From Phoenix dactylifera (lineage: Eukaryota > Streptophyta > Magnoliopsida > Arecales > Arecaceae), in assembly GCF_009389715.1 (NCBI RefSeq), contig NC_052399.1:21731646-21795645 (forward strand): a DNA stretch of 64,000 nucleotides. The letters run 5' to 3'. The translations under genes and the position numbers were made by a program. Below the pieces are notes generated by a model. It was not told the DNA's origin. It ran no database searches and saw only the letters and a list, made by a program, of their open reading frames with translations. This document shows, piece by piece, positions 50,099 to 62,075 of the stretch. Position 1 is the stretch's first letter; every line of letters starts with the position of its first letter.

Positions 50099-50516
50099 GA
50101 GGTGAAAATGGATTGGATACCGGTATATTTATATTTATATTTTATTTTATTTGATAAATAAAGATATGAATATAAATATTGGTATTGGTATAATATAAAA
50201 ATTTATATTTATATTTATTTTAAATACTAGATATTAAATATATATATATATTGATATAAATCGAATAATTAATTTTAATGACTACAAAATTAAAGATCTT
50301 ACTAAATAGATAATAAATTAAGTTAATAGCACGCTAATATGATTACATATTTTCTCTAAAAAATTATGAATGCTACATAAAATGAAATAGAATCAGATAT
50401 TCAGAATAGTTGTCTTTCTATATTCATATCTATTTTTCTTTAGATATAGAAATGAATACGAATATTAGTTGGATACTTAAAATTTTATCGAATAAATTCG
50501 GTCCATTTTTACCCCT
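50099..50516. mobile_element. Probable MITE upstream of IscA gene
   Basis: The left end GAGGTGAAAATGGATTGGAT and the right end, read as reverse complement (AGGGGTAAAAATGGACCGAA), form imperfect inverted repeats around about 418 bp of very AT-rich DNA. The target duplication is not clear, so the superfamily is open. The GGGTGAAAATGG terminus recurs in plant MITE-like repeats, from memory. Confidence 0.5.
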
Positions 50517-51253
50517 ATAAAAGTAACTCCACGCTAAAAATATTTTAAAAAAATGCATCATGGCATTTTTATTTCTATCAAAATTCTTATAAAGTTACTG
50601 TTGAACAAAAATGATGCACAAGAATGATGATTGATGGCTCTAATCCTACTAAAATATAATTTTTATTTTTATCCCTGGTTAAATTTATTCTTGCCGGTTT
50701 AGAGATATATTTGTCTTTTCTCTTTGTTAAAGACTTGATAGATGACTGTGCAACTCACACAGCAAGTCAGCAACGAGAAGTCATGTCTAGAGTCCAGAAA
50801 ATATAAACAGTTGCTTGCATGACCACATAGAGGATCTTAAATTATAGCTCATCCAGGCCCTAAAAGTTCCTAGATCTAGTCATCTTTTACCCTAAATTAT
50901 GATCAACATCAGAATGACAATATGCAGAAAAAACATACCTACACCACAGGTTTCTTCAAAATGTTTCAATTGAAAAGCTTCATTACCCTCGTGGAATTGA
51001 ATATAGAAGTTGATTCTTCGAGTAAGTCCTTTTTAAGATTACCAAAACAAAAAGCACAATGTAGGAAAGCAATAATCCTTTTTGATATCAACTTTAAATT
51101 ATTCCCAATCTATGCTTGCTCGCTTAAGTACATAATCTATTGATAGGCCACCCTTATTAAGAAAAAAAGGGAAGAAAAAGCATAAGGTTACATCAAGCTC
51201 GCTTCTTACATAAACAAACTAGAAAAGTAGAAATACATATATAACTGAACTTT
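50517..51253. other. Intergenic DNA between MITE and kinase gene 4
   Basis: AT-rich DNA including the 3' flank of the minus-strand kinase. No gene is supported. Confidence 0.4.
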
Positions 51254-54200
51254 CTACTCGTTATGAGGCAGATTTGCCCCCTCTTCAAAGATTTCGACCA
51301 CTGATAACTTGTCTTTAACTACCTTGAGTTTATTGGCAACATCTCGCATGTCCATTCGTTCTTTGGGCGATTCTTTCGAGCACGAAAGTCCAATTCCAAG
51401 TAACGAAGTAATGCATCTCCTCGTTCTCATCCTGGCAGTATTTTCATTTCTACTGTTGTTATTAGCTTCTTCGCATTCTTCTTGAAGGATCTGGGGATCC
51501 AAAATCTCCATGATTCCTTCTGGAAAAGCCGTGCTGACAAATTTATGAAGATTTAAACCATCCTTGAACATGTCGTCTATAGGTTTCTTTCCCGTAAGAA
51601 TCTCTAGCAAGAGTATTCCGTAGCTATATACGTCTCCCTGTGTAGAGATTTTGCTGCCCATCGCATATTCTGCATTTCATTGGTACATCGATTGCAGAGT
51701 TATTGATATATAGTTTAGAAATAAAGATAATTTTTCATTCAAAACAAAACATAGGCTTATGTCATGAAGTAATCCATATAGTTATCTACAATTTCATTCA
51801 AGTATGCATATGAAAGGGCGATGAGAGAATATTTTTGAGCTCTAATTACCTGGTGCGACATATCCGATGGATCCTTTTATCCCCATCCAACTTGTTGAAT
51901 TCTTAGATGTTGCAGAGCTGGAAGTCGAGAGAAACCTTGCTAAGCCAAAATCACCCACATGGGCAGTCATATCATTGTCAAGAAGAATATTGCTTGGCTT
52001 AAGATCACAATGAACAACGGGCACTGCATTGCCGTGATGTAAATAGTTCAAACCAGAAGCCACATCGATGACTATGTTTAACCTTTGAGTAAGGTTCAGC
52101 TTCTTTGCCTGGTCATGTTCGGGAGCTTTTGGATGCAACCACTCTTCTAGGCTCCCATTAGGCATGTATTCAAAGACTAGAGCTTTAAAGTCATTACCTC
52201 TTGAATCAATAGTCGAGCACGAAGTAATAATCTTAACAAGATTCCTGTGGCGCATGTTTCTTAAGGCTTCGCATTCGGCGCTGAAACTCTTTAGCGCGCC
52301 AATTTGATGGAGGTTGAATACCTTCACGATGATGTCCTTCTCTTCAAGATCGATTTTTCCTTTATACACGGAACCAAAACTTCCGGTGCCAACCAAGTTG
52401 CCTGACGAGAAGCCATTAGTTGCTCTGTGGATGTCCGCATAAGATAATTTCTTGTACTTGTCCCCTATATTGGAGACACAGAGAGATTTTTCACCTGCCT
52501 TCCTTGGTCGACAACGAATGGCCAGCAAACACAGTACAAGGACTATAGTGGCACCTGCAACTGGTATTGCAACCTTGAGGAACGTTCTCTTTGAGCCTTT
52601 GACATGGCAAGGCGGCAGCTGCAAAGCTGGATCACCCCCACCAAGCCTCCTATTCCCGAGGACAGAAATTTCGGTGGCATTATCGAAAATACCACCCTTT
52701 GGGACTTCGCCCTCAAGATCATTGAATGAAAGATTAAGATACTGCAGAGAACGAAGGGACCTGAAGAAATCTGGAATTGGCCCGGACATGTTGTTTTGAG
52801 AAAGATCCAAGTCCACCATGCCTTTCAAAGATTCAAGTCCTTGAGGAATGCTGCCTTCAAAAAAGTTGCCTTGCATGTATAGGTGTTCCAAGAGCTGGCA
52901 AGCACCTAAGGTGGAAGGGATGCCACCGGACAATCGGTTCTCGGAGACATCTAAACGACCAAGGTTAACCAAGTTGTCTACTTCCATTGGCATGGGCCCG
53001 GTGAGATAATTATGTGATAGGTCCAGATATTGTGCAAGGAGGGAGATGCCTACGAGTTCCCTTGGTATGCTTCCAATGAGAGCATTGTGGGAAAGGTTTA
53101 ATAGTTCCAAATTTCTGCAATTTCCAAAGCTTGCAGGGATGCTGCCGCTAAGTTCGTTTTCTTGCATATAAAGCTCGTTCAATTGAGTGAGGTTGCCAAA
53201 AGTAGAGGGGATCGGTCCTGATAATTTGTTTCCTGATAAGTACATCACATGTAAGTTCTGAAGCTTTCCTATGGTCTCTGGAATTTCTCCCATGAAAAGG
53301 TTTCGATCTAGGAAAAGCACAGTTAGGCTAACAAGATTCCCTATCTCTGCAGGAATGGGCCCGGATATTTGATTGTCCCCAATCGATAGCCATGCAAGCT
53401 GTGTGGAGAGATTGCCAACCGAACTAGGCAGTCGGCCCTCAAACTTGTTTTGGGCCAAGATTAATGTCTCCAAAACGCTACAATTAGTCAGAGAAGAGAA
53501 GACGCTCCAGTCATGGGCTTGGAGCTGATTCCAGCCGATGTTCAGATCGCTCAGGTTTTGTAGGGATCCCAGATTGGAAGGCACTAATCCACTGAATGAA
53601 TTATTGGAAAGATCAAGCATCTGAAGCCCAGAAGCATTGCATAATGAAACTGGGATCGGTCCATGAAATTGGTTCCCTTGCATGACCAAGTTTTGGAGGT
53701 TAGGAAGAGTGAGGCCCATATTTGGTGGAAGTGTCCCGGAGAGCCTATTGCTCCCCACACCGAAATAGGTGAGCGACGAGCAGTTGTAAAGAAAAGTTGG
53801 GATTTGGCCAGACAAGTTGTTGAAGGTCAGATCCAACTCTTGTAGGTCAGGGATGTTGCCTAGGCTTTCTGGAATGCTTCCCATCAAGTTATTGCTGGCA
53901 AGATAAAGATACTGGAGAGAGGAGATGTTCCCCAATGAAGACGGGATGCCTCCTGAAAGTTGGTTCATAGACAGCCCGAGGAAAGAAAGGCTCGAGGGGA
54001 TGGCTAAGAAAGGTGGCAAACCTCCCATCAGATTGTTCTTTGCTAGATTGATAAAGGCTAGGGATGAACTGTTACCAAATGATTGAGGGATGCTACCTGA
54101 TAGCTTATTCGATTGCAGATCCAGATGTTCAAGTGACAGACTGATCCCTATTGAATATGGGATCTCTTCCGTGAGACTGTTCATTGATAGGTCAAGATAT

Positions 54201-55120
54201 TGAAGGGATAAGCTAGTTCCTAGCAAGGAAGGGATGCCTCCTGTCAGACTATTGTATGCTAAGTTAAGATATGCAATTGGGCTGCTGCCTAGCATGGGTG
54301 GAATTTCGCCAGTGAGGTTATTGTTTGATAGATCAAGAGCATACAAAGAAGAGCTATTTCCTAGCAATTGTGGGATTACTCGAGCAAGGTTGTTATCAAA
54401 TAGGTAAAGAACATTGAGGGTTGAGCTATTGGCCAGGAATGGTGGAATGCCTCCTGTGAGACGATTGCCTGAAAGATCAACCAAGGTGAGTGATGGGGTA
54501 CGTCCCAACAGAGGAGGAATGTAGCCTGTGAGATTGTTATTGCTTAGAAAGAGGGTGTCGAGCTTTCGAAGAGAGCTGAAGTCGGTGGGGATTTCTCCGC
54601 TGAGTTTGTTGTAATCTAAACTAAGGGTTTGGAGGTTCAAACACTGGCCAAGATTGGACGGGATTTCACCTTCAAGAGAGTTCATACTTAGGTTAAGGTA
54701 CTGAAGTCGAGAGAGACGACCTAGCTCTTGTGGGATGTGCCCGTTGAGTAGGTTATTCGGGAAATGGATTCTCCTAAGAAAGGTGAGGTTGGCTATGTTG
54801 GGTGATATGATGCCCGTGAGGTTAAGAGAATCAAGGTCCAAAGCCGTGACCCTTTGTGGGTGTCGCCGACCGCAAGTGACGCCCAACCACCTACAGTGAT
54901 TGTGGGATTCGTTTCTCCAGGAGGCCAAGGCTCCAAGAGGGTCAGATAGCAGTGACTTGAAGGAAAGGAGAGCTAGCTTGTCGGTGGCAATGTTTGGTAG
55001 GATGGGATCATTAGCAGCGGCAGCTAGTGCGGAGTAGGCGTGCAAGGAGCATAAGCTGAAGAGAAGGATGAGAGCTATTGGCCGGAGGACTTTGATATTC
55101 TTTAGCTGTGGTTGATCCAT
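51254..55120 (-). CDS. LRR receptor-like Ser/Thr kinase, subfamily XII (gene 4)
   Basis: Fourth member of the cluster, in opposite orientation. Exon 1 is 51850-55120, exon 2 is 51254-51669 (intron 180 nt), giving 1228 aa. Start MDQPQLKNIK leads into signal ALILLFSLCSL. LRRNT begins TDKLALLSFKSLLS with CRWLGVTCG, followed by about 30 LRRs, membrane helix near residue 845, kinase with [11 protein letters not shown] (about 907), IIVKVFNL (lysine present), [10 protein letters not shown] (about 1035, non-RD) and DFGLARF. Exon 2 resumes EYAMGSKIS. One oddity: the cap motif usually LCGG reads LGGG, so one of the paired cysteines after the LRRs is lost while PPC is kept. It is the most divergent of the four. 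Its 5' flank is a triplicated unit. Otherwise intact. Confidence 0.94.
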
Positions 55121-56240
55121 TTGATAGGAGTAGGGAGATATGGACCGTATGGTTGCTAAACTAAGGTAGTGTGGATTAACTTCACGGCAGAGATGCCTTT
55201 TTATAGGGAATTTGACATAGTGGTCATGTCATGCATTCTTAGAATAATAAACAAAAAGAAAAATATCGGTCTTGTCATGCAAAAGATGGCGTGAAGAATG
55301 GATCTGCTCTTATGGAAAAGGGAGTGCTCCAGTCCAAACTAGAAGACTTGAGAGTGGTGTTGACTGAAAGAGGAGGGCGTCGACAGTATGGGATACTTAG
55401 TAGGACAAGAGACTTCTAATTTGTTTCTAAGCAAAAGACTTGGCCGGGCAGACCTACTTGTGGAAAATCCATTTGATAGGAGTAGTGACGTATTTTTGGT
55501 TAAACTAACATAGCATGGTTTAACTTCATGGCAGAGGTGCTTTTTTTTAATAAGGAACTTAATGCATCGATAATATCATGCATTCTTTGCAAAATTAAAA
55601 ATAAGAATAAAAATGTCGATCATGCCATGCAAAAAATGGCGAAAAGAATGGAGTCATGGAAGTGAGGATGAAAATGGCAAAGACAGCTCCTATGGAGCTG
55701 AGAGTATTATATTGCAAACTTGAAGACTTAGGAATTGTGTGGACTGGAATAGGATGGCATGGATGCAATGGGAGACCTAGTAGAAGAAGAGACCTCCAAT
55801 TTGTCTGAACATAAAAGTTTTGTTCTGAAGCAGAAGACATGGCTGAGTAGACCTACTCGTGGAAAACCCATTTTGATAAGAGTAGGGAGATACTTTTGGT
55901 TAAATTAAGGTAGCAGGGTTTAACATTTCGGCAAAGCTGCTTTTTTTTTAATGAGGAACTTAATGCATCGATTATGTCATGCATTCTGCCGAAATAAAAA
56001 AAAAACGATAAATGCTGGTCATGTTATGCAAAAGATGGAGAGAAGAATGAAGTAAGGCGGAGGCTGCTCCTGCAGAATAGAGAGTGCTTTAATCCAAACT
56101 AGAAGACTTGGGGATAGTGTTTCCCGAAGAGGACTAGAGGAGGGCATCAGCAAAACGAGAGATGCAGTAGAAGAAGAGATGTAATTTGTGTAGACCTAAA
56201 AGTTTTGTTTTGGAGCAGAAGACTTGATTGAGTAGATAGA
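55117..56240 (-). repeat. Three tandem promoter/start-codon units of kinase gene 4
   Basis: Direct units start at 55117, 55479 and about 55868 (periods 362 and 389) and the third ends near 56240. Each begins, in plus reading, with a copy of CCATTTGATAGGAGTAG, whose CCAT is the reverse complement of the gene's ATGG. Each then contains a block around GGTTAACTTCAC, a T-rich TATA position, TCATGCATTCT, a CATGCAAAAGATGG-like block, and an AGAAGACTT block. Identity is clearly visible but imperfect, so the triplication is not very recent. Units 2 and 3 each keep an ATG that opens a short frame. Confidence 0.8.
55198..55205 (-). promoter_or_regulatory. TATA box of LRR kinase 4
   Basis: On minus, TATAAAAA lies about 80 bp upstream of the ATG at 55120, fitting a leader of about 50 nt. 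The equivalent positions in repeat units 2 and 3 have become T-rich tracts without a good TATA box. Confidence 0.6.
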
Positions 56241-56542
56241 TTCTTATCGCCCCTCCGCGGGCTGATTCTTTCTATGTTAAGCAGAGTAGAATGACTTGCT
56301 TAATTAGAATATAAAAATGCTTCAGTAACTCAGTAATGTAAACTCATGAGGCCACCCTGCAGGCTTTTATTGTGAATTGTGCCGTGTGATGAAACATAGT
56401 GGACGGTGCAAAATAGCTGAGCGATATTTGGAGTGATTTTTCCGAGTTACCGTTGCACTGCTCATGAATGTCATAGTAGTACTCTATTTTGGGTTCGATA
56501 GATGAATCCTAGTTTTAATTTGCGTGGCTTCACTTGGACCTC
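56241..56542. other. Intergenic DNA left of the hAT element
   Basis: No gene or repeat is recognised. It is continuous with DNA at 59953 before the hAT insertion. Confidence 0.4.
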
Positions 56543-57016
56543 ATCAAAGGTAGAGATGGGCACTGGGCCGGGCCGTGGCGGCCCGGCACGGCACGAAGCG
56601 GGCCGTGCCTGGCACGGCCCGCCAGCTACAGTGCCGGGCCGTGCCTGGCACGGCCCCTTTGAGAGGGCCGTGCTGGGCTGGAGGGTCCTGGCCAGCGGGC
56701 CGTGCCAGGCACGGCCCGCTTCGGGCCTGGGCCGGCACGGCCCGGTCTAGGCCCGCGGGCCAAGCACGGCACGGCCCGCGGGCCAGCACGGCACGGCCCA
56801 TAAGGGCCTGGGCCGGGCTGGCACGCGGGCCTGGCACGGTCCGGGCCTGGGCCCGGCTCGGCCCGATAAAAATTAATGCTTCATAAATTTTTTTAATAAA
56901 TTAATAAATATTGAACACTAAGAATTTATGATTTATGAATATAAAGCCACCTTAATGGTGGGAGGTTTGGCATAGACCCCTACCAGTTTATTAATTTAAA
57001 TCAAAATGGTACATGA

Positions 57017-57208
57017 AGGGAGGTTTGGACCTTGGTCTGACCTCTAGAATACAATAAGAAACTAAGAAAGGGCCGAGGTTTGGACCTTGGTCTGACCTCC
57101 AGAATACAATAAAAATGTACAATTATAAAAAATTAAGAAATCTTACTAATCATCAGTGATTCAGTGAATCAGTATTCACTCTTCAGTCTTCAGTCTTCAG
57201 TCTTCAGT
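57017..57208. repeat. Short tandem repeats in hAT 3' region
   Basis: Two copies of about 50 bp share GAGGTTTGGACCTTGGTC and AGAATACAATAA (57017-57120, with a third poorer copy upstream). A heptamer CTTCAGT array (57181-57208) overlaps the end of the transposase frame. Confidence 0.7.
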
Positions 57209-59216
57209 AGTGTTTGTATCATCATCATCAGAGGATGTTGTATTATGTCCACCTTTATCTTGAAGTCTTGCCTCAGCATCCAGCCAATCCTTGAAGCAGA
57301 GAAGCATCTCCACCGTTTCGCCCGTCATCCTACTTCTCTTTTCGTCAAGAACACGCCGACCTACACTAAAAGCGGATTCCGATGCTACCGTGGACATCGG
57401 CACAGCTAAAATATCGCGTGCAATTGCAGACATAACAGGATATTGATTTCTAACACTCTTCCACCAAGATAATACATCTAGATTCTCTATTTGATTTTCA
57501 TCATATGCAGAATGAAGATCATTTCGTAAATAAAATTCTAGTTCACTACTTAAACATAAAGAAGATGAAGAGGAACTTGAAGCATGTTCTTCTCTGTGCA
57601 ATGAATGAAAAAATAGATGACGAACGAGAACTACTAGAAGGAGAAATAGAGGTTTGTATTTGTGTTCTAGATCCACGAATTTTTTCATCATATATAGCAT
57701 AAATATCATAAAGAAGTTTTTTTACCTCATCTTTAGCAGATTCAGCATCTTGATTCATATTTTCAGAGTATGCATCAAGTAAAATTAGCACGCCATTTAA
57801 TTTAACTCTAGGATCAAATACAGCAGCTAAGTTATGCATAGGACATATCCTGTCCCAATACTCATTCCATTTAGATTCCATTAGGTCAATAATAGGCATT
57901 AAAACATCATCATATCTATGTTCTGCAAATTTTTGACTAATTATATATGCTTGTTGTAAAAATGAACATGAAGTAGGGTAATAAATACCAGAAAGAACAT
58001 TGGTAGCATTATAAAAACTAAGCAAAAAATCTTCCAAAATTTTTCCTTTATTCCAATCAGTTTCAGTCAATGTAAATCCTAATCCACGATCATTAATATA
58101 TGCACTTAATAAATTTTTATATGGGTATGCATCATGTATCATGCTATATGTGGAGTTCCAACGAGTAATTACATCAAGTTTAAATTTTTTAAAACGTTTA
58201 CCATGATTTATGCATAATTCCTTAAATTCTTGAAGTCTTGATCTAGAAGCATGAATAAAAGAAACTGCATTTCTAATTTTTGAAATCACATCTTGAATCA
58301 TGCCCATGCCAGCTTGAACAGAAAGATTTAAGATATGACATGCACATCTAATATGCAGTAAATTTCCATCTAATATGGGATGCAATGAGTCTTTTAATAA
58401 TACAACAGCAGAATTATTATTAGATGCATTATCAAAAGTAATAGACATAATTTTATCATTAATATTATATGAACATGCAGTTTGATAAATTATATTTAAA
58501 ATTTGTTGCCCAGAATGTGGAAAATCAAAAGCACGAAAAGCAAGAATACGTTTATTTAATTGCCAAACATTATCAATATAATGAGCAGTAATGGCAATAA
58601 AACAATTACTACCTACAGATGCTGACCAAATATCAGAAGTTAATGAAATTTTTACATTTAAAGTAGAAAGTGTTTCAATTAAATTTTGTTTCATTGCTAC
58701 AAAATTGGTCATAGCTACTCTTCTAAATGTACGCCTACTAGTTCTTTTGTAAGCAGGTTGTAGGTTTAATTGAACATATTCTTCAAAATTAAAAGATTCA
58801 CATAAACTAAAAGGTAATTCATCCTTAACTATCCATTTTACAAGTGCTTTTCTTTAATTTTCATGATTATATGCAAAATTACCTACAAGTAATCCCCCTT
58901 GTATATTAAGGGTACTTTGAGTTTGAGCATGAGAATCATGCATCCTATGACTCTCTTGATGTCTTTTTAAATGCCCTGTTCCCCCACTACTACTACAACT
59001 ATAAAGTTTGGCACATTTTTTACATTTAGCTTTCCAGACTCCCTCAACCATAACTCTATCAAATTCATTCCATACAGTACTAGTCCTCTTACGAGAAGAG
59101 GTTTGACCTTCACTCGGTTCACCAGTTCTAGAGGAACTAGGAACAGGGGGTTGGGGATTAGTTTCTTCTCCCTCAGAAACAGGAATGTCAAACTGACTTT
59201 CCTCAAAAGATGACAT
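57197..59216 (-). pseudogene. hAT transposase (BED finger, RNase H-like, dimerisation domain)
   Basis: Start MSSFEESQFD at 59216. A BED zinc finger reads VWNEFDR, CKKC and HLKRHQESH. After one in-frame TAA (58854-58856) the same frame continues KALVKWIVKDELPFS, then the catalytic-core region with SDIWSA, FDNASNN and CACHILNL, and TRWNSTYSM. Near 57590 the frame shifts to one reading SSELEFYL, WWKSVRNQYPVMSAIARDIL and MSTVASESAFSVGRR, the hAT dimerisation signature, ending TTED. So one stop and one shift separate it from an intact protein of about 670 aa. It belongs to the plant zinc-finger BED / RICESLEEPER-like group. Confidence 0.88.
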
Positions 59217-59952
59217 ATCTATGATTAATTTAAAAAATAAAAACTAACCGCAAGGAGGAATTGAGTAGAGGGTCGGAGGGCAGAGGCAGAGCCGAGATTC
59301 CGAGCTTCCTCTTGTGCTCTCAACAGAAGCGACCTTCTCTTCTCAACAGGAACCTCCTCTTATGTAGCACTTGAACAAACTAAAAATTAAATTGCTAGAA
59401 GAGCACTTTAGAAGAGAGAAATAATAGCAGTAGAGAAGGAGAGAATGAGAGGTTTGGTGTGGTGAGAATGAGGGAGGAATGGGCTATTTATAGAAGCCAA
59501 AAAATTTTTTTTTCCCAAAATACCCCTCAATTCAGCCGTTATTGGACTGTTGGGAGGGGTAAAAGGGTCATTTTCACGAAAATAGCCGTTGGAAATGGCT
59601 ATTTTCCTCCCCCCTCTCCAGACGGGCCGTGCCTGGCACGGCCCGTCTGGAGCCGTTACGGGCCGTGCCAGGCACGGCCCGTTTGGAGACGTTGCGGGCC
59701 GTGCCTGGCACGGCCCGTTTGGAGACGTTGCGGGCCGTGCCTGGCACGGCCCGTGGCGTGCCGTGCCCGGCCCGGCCCACCAATAGAGGGCCTGGGGCCG
59801 GGCCGGGCTGGCCTTCCGTGCTGGACGGGCCGTGCCTGGCACGGCCCGTTTAGTTTTTGGGCCCGGGCAGGCACGGCCCGTTTAGTTTTTGGGCCCGGGG
59901 GGCCTGGGCCGGGCCGGCCCGGCACGGCCCGTTGCCTACCTCTAATCAAAGG

Positions 59953-60491
59953 CCATGTTAATGCAGAAGAATTGATCGTCCAAATGGAGATGAAAAGACG
60001 TATGGTGGACGGTAGAGGGATCTGGAGTGCCGTAGAACAAGGATAACGAAAATGCCATTTTCTCCCTTCTTGACTCCTCTTCTGTCTGCTTCCAGCTTCC
60101 ACCTTTTTCTCCGTGGAGCCCATTTCGACCGACATTTTTGCTCGTATTCGAGCAGGCTTGGAAGCAGCCTGGGAAGATGCCAACACCTGCGCGATGTGGA
60201 ATATTCGTACCTCTTGTCATGACTCTGGAAGAAGAGAGAGTATCTTCCACACTTGTTCCAGCTAGCGGAAAGAATGCCATTCGAAAGATGCGGATGAAGT
60301 CATCTTTCACGACTGATTCAACGAAGACTTCTTCTTCCATCTCTCTCTTCTGTCTCTAGAGTTTATTTCTTAGAGATAGTCATTGCCTCCTACCTCCTAA
60401 TTCTATTTTCCGGCAGGACAGCGCTTTCCTCGAAGTTTCTTATAGACAGTCGTCCACAACCTGCTTGCCTACAAGTAGGAAATGTTCGCGG
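59953..60491. other. Intergenic DNA right of the hAT element
   Basis: No gene is recognised. Open frames on both strands have no known domain. Confidence 0.4.
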
Positions 60492-60527
60492 ATGTTGGAC
60501 GGGGCAAGTTTCGTGGTTGGGAATAGG

Positions 60528-60671
60528 ATGGCTTGGAAGGCTCTTCACATTCTCTCCATGCTCCTGCTACTTTCAAGCACTTCTCTCGTCTCCCTTGCCC
60601 GTGATACCGGCGTTGTAGCAAGCCCGCCTTCGCCACCACGTAGTGAGTATCCCCAACTAATGCTTTTGTAA
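60528..60671 (+). CDS. Possible small secreted protein or first exon
   Basis: The frame from ATG 60528 (or in-frame ATG 60492) starts MAWKALHILSMLLLLSSTSL, a good signal peptide, followed by ARDTGVVASPPSPPRS. A potential splice donor GTGAGT lies at 60644-60649, so this could be exon 1 of a small secreted peptide gene with later exons I cannot find. No family is recognised. It could equally be a chance frame. Confidence 0.22.
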   Translation: MAWKALHILSMLLLLSSTSLVSLARDTGVVASPPSPPRSEYPQLMLL

Positions 60672-61835
60672 CTCGAAAATATCGCCACTCAGCCGGGGTA
60701 GTGTGTTCTCGCTCCTCCCTTTGAATTGGTATCGTGAACTATATATACTATACCATTTAATGAAGCAAGGTGATTCGTAGCAATTTTTAGTGAGTTATCG
60801 TAGCATTACTCTAGTTTGTACCGAGATGAGAGGGAAAAACAGGGAGCAATCTGCACAGAACCCTTGCGAAACAAAGCGAACGCGGCAGGGATGACGGCCA
60901 TGTAAGTGGGTGGCCGGTAGAGCCCTAGAAACACGACTTGCTGGACTGGGTTCATATTTTGAGCAGCCAGACCTGGGCTTCAGATATCTCGATTGACCAT
61001 GGAACCGACTCGGGATTGGCTGTGGGGACAAAACTCATTTATGTATATGGAAGCCGTTGCTTTATCCATGTGATGATGGATGTATCGAGGGAACTTTAAA
61101 GATATTTGTTATTTTTTACTCATAAAACTCACAAGGCTTCATAATCCAAAGTCCGTGTTACAACAGCTCTCCTTGAAAACGCTTGTCGACCATTGCAATG
61201 ATGATAGGGGCCGTTATTTGATTAGTTAGGTGAATTAAATTTTAATTATTAATTTACAACAAAGCCACATCGACTTTGATGGAGTGCCAAGTTGTGATTC
61301 CAATAAAAAGAACCACAATGTTTTTTCACGCTATCAGAGCCATTTCTAATCTTTATTTTTAAGCAATACCGAGGATTTGCATTTTTGACCTCCTCAAAGG
61401 ATAAATATCTATTTCTGAATTTTACGCAGCATGTAGTATGTATGGACTTTGAAAAACTGACGTACCGATCACTATAATTGATGCAGAGAAGGACGGACCC
61501 GGCGCGAGTTTTCCCTGTGAAACAAGAAGTCGCAAGAAAGGTCATTTACACCCTTCGTGCGGAGCTCCAGGCAATGCGTATCCCCAGAATCGCCCCCCAC
61601 CTGTTCGCCAGAATTTTATTACTAATGGTGCTTTGAATAGGAACAGAGCGGTTGCATCTACGTATCGCAAAGGATGCGCGTACCGCCGTCGGGGAGGGGC
61701 ATGCTAAATTTTAATCTCGGAGAAAATTCAAGATCTATCCTCCGTATCTTTCGTACAGCCGTCGGAGAGGTATCCTAGAATTTAATCCCGGAGAACAGGC
61801 AAGATCTGTCTTTCTCGTGTGTGTTCTCGCGCGCG

Positions 61836-61838
<3 letters not shown>
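60672..61838. other. Unassigned intergenic DNA
   Basis: I see no coding region, transposon termini or RNA gene. Two short related blocks near 61678 and 61755 (CCGTCGG, AATTTTAATC-like, AAGATCT) hint at a small duplication. Confidence 0.4.

Positions 61839-61877
<39 letters not shown>
61839..61877. repeat. (AC)n microsatellite
   Basis: About 19 AC units in tandem. Confidence 0.95.
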
Positions 61878-61879
<2 letters not shown>

Positions 61880-62074
61880 TGGCCAAAATAAATTTCCTCA
61901 ATTCTCCTCTCCGTTGATACTATATTTCTAACGCTTAAAATATAAGGATATCTGAGCTTCAGGTTTAGTAATTTGAGTTCTGAAATAAAAATACATTTGA
62001 AAACTCTTGTATTACATTCTGCATTGTTGCTACTTTTTTTTCAGATTTCTAACAATAAAAAATACGTTCAGTCT

Positions 62075-62075
<1 letters not shown>

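Larger units (their letters stand above)
56551..59944 (-). mobile_element. hAT DNA transposon, 3394 bp, nearly complete
   Basis: The left end TAGAGATGGGCACTGGGCC and right end (reverse complement) TAGAGGTAGGCAACGGGCC are inverted repeats. The 8-bp sequence ATCAAAGG flanks both sides (56543-56550 and 59945-59952), the standard hAT target duplication. Subterminal regions (about 56570-56870 and 59620-59935) are packed with the palindrome GGCCGTGCCTGGCACGGCC and variants, probably transposase-binding sites (inference). Inside is one transposase reading frame on minus. The exact target duplication suggests a fairly young insertion. Confidence 0.92.

Noticed and set aside
52452-53845. Plus-strand frames opposite kinase gene 4
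   Set aside because: They are antisense shadows of the LRR repeats and kinase exon; the minus frame carries all motifs.
56502-56886. Overlapping frames in the GC-rich left end of the hAT element
   Set aside because: They arise from repeats of GGCCGTGCC palindromes, which stay open in several frames and strands.
59408-60186. Gly/Arg/Pro-rich frames over the right end of the hAT element
   Set aside because: Same palindromic repeats; the frames also cross the transposon border.
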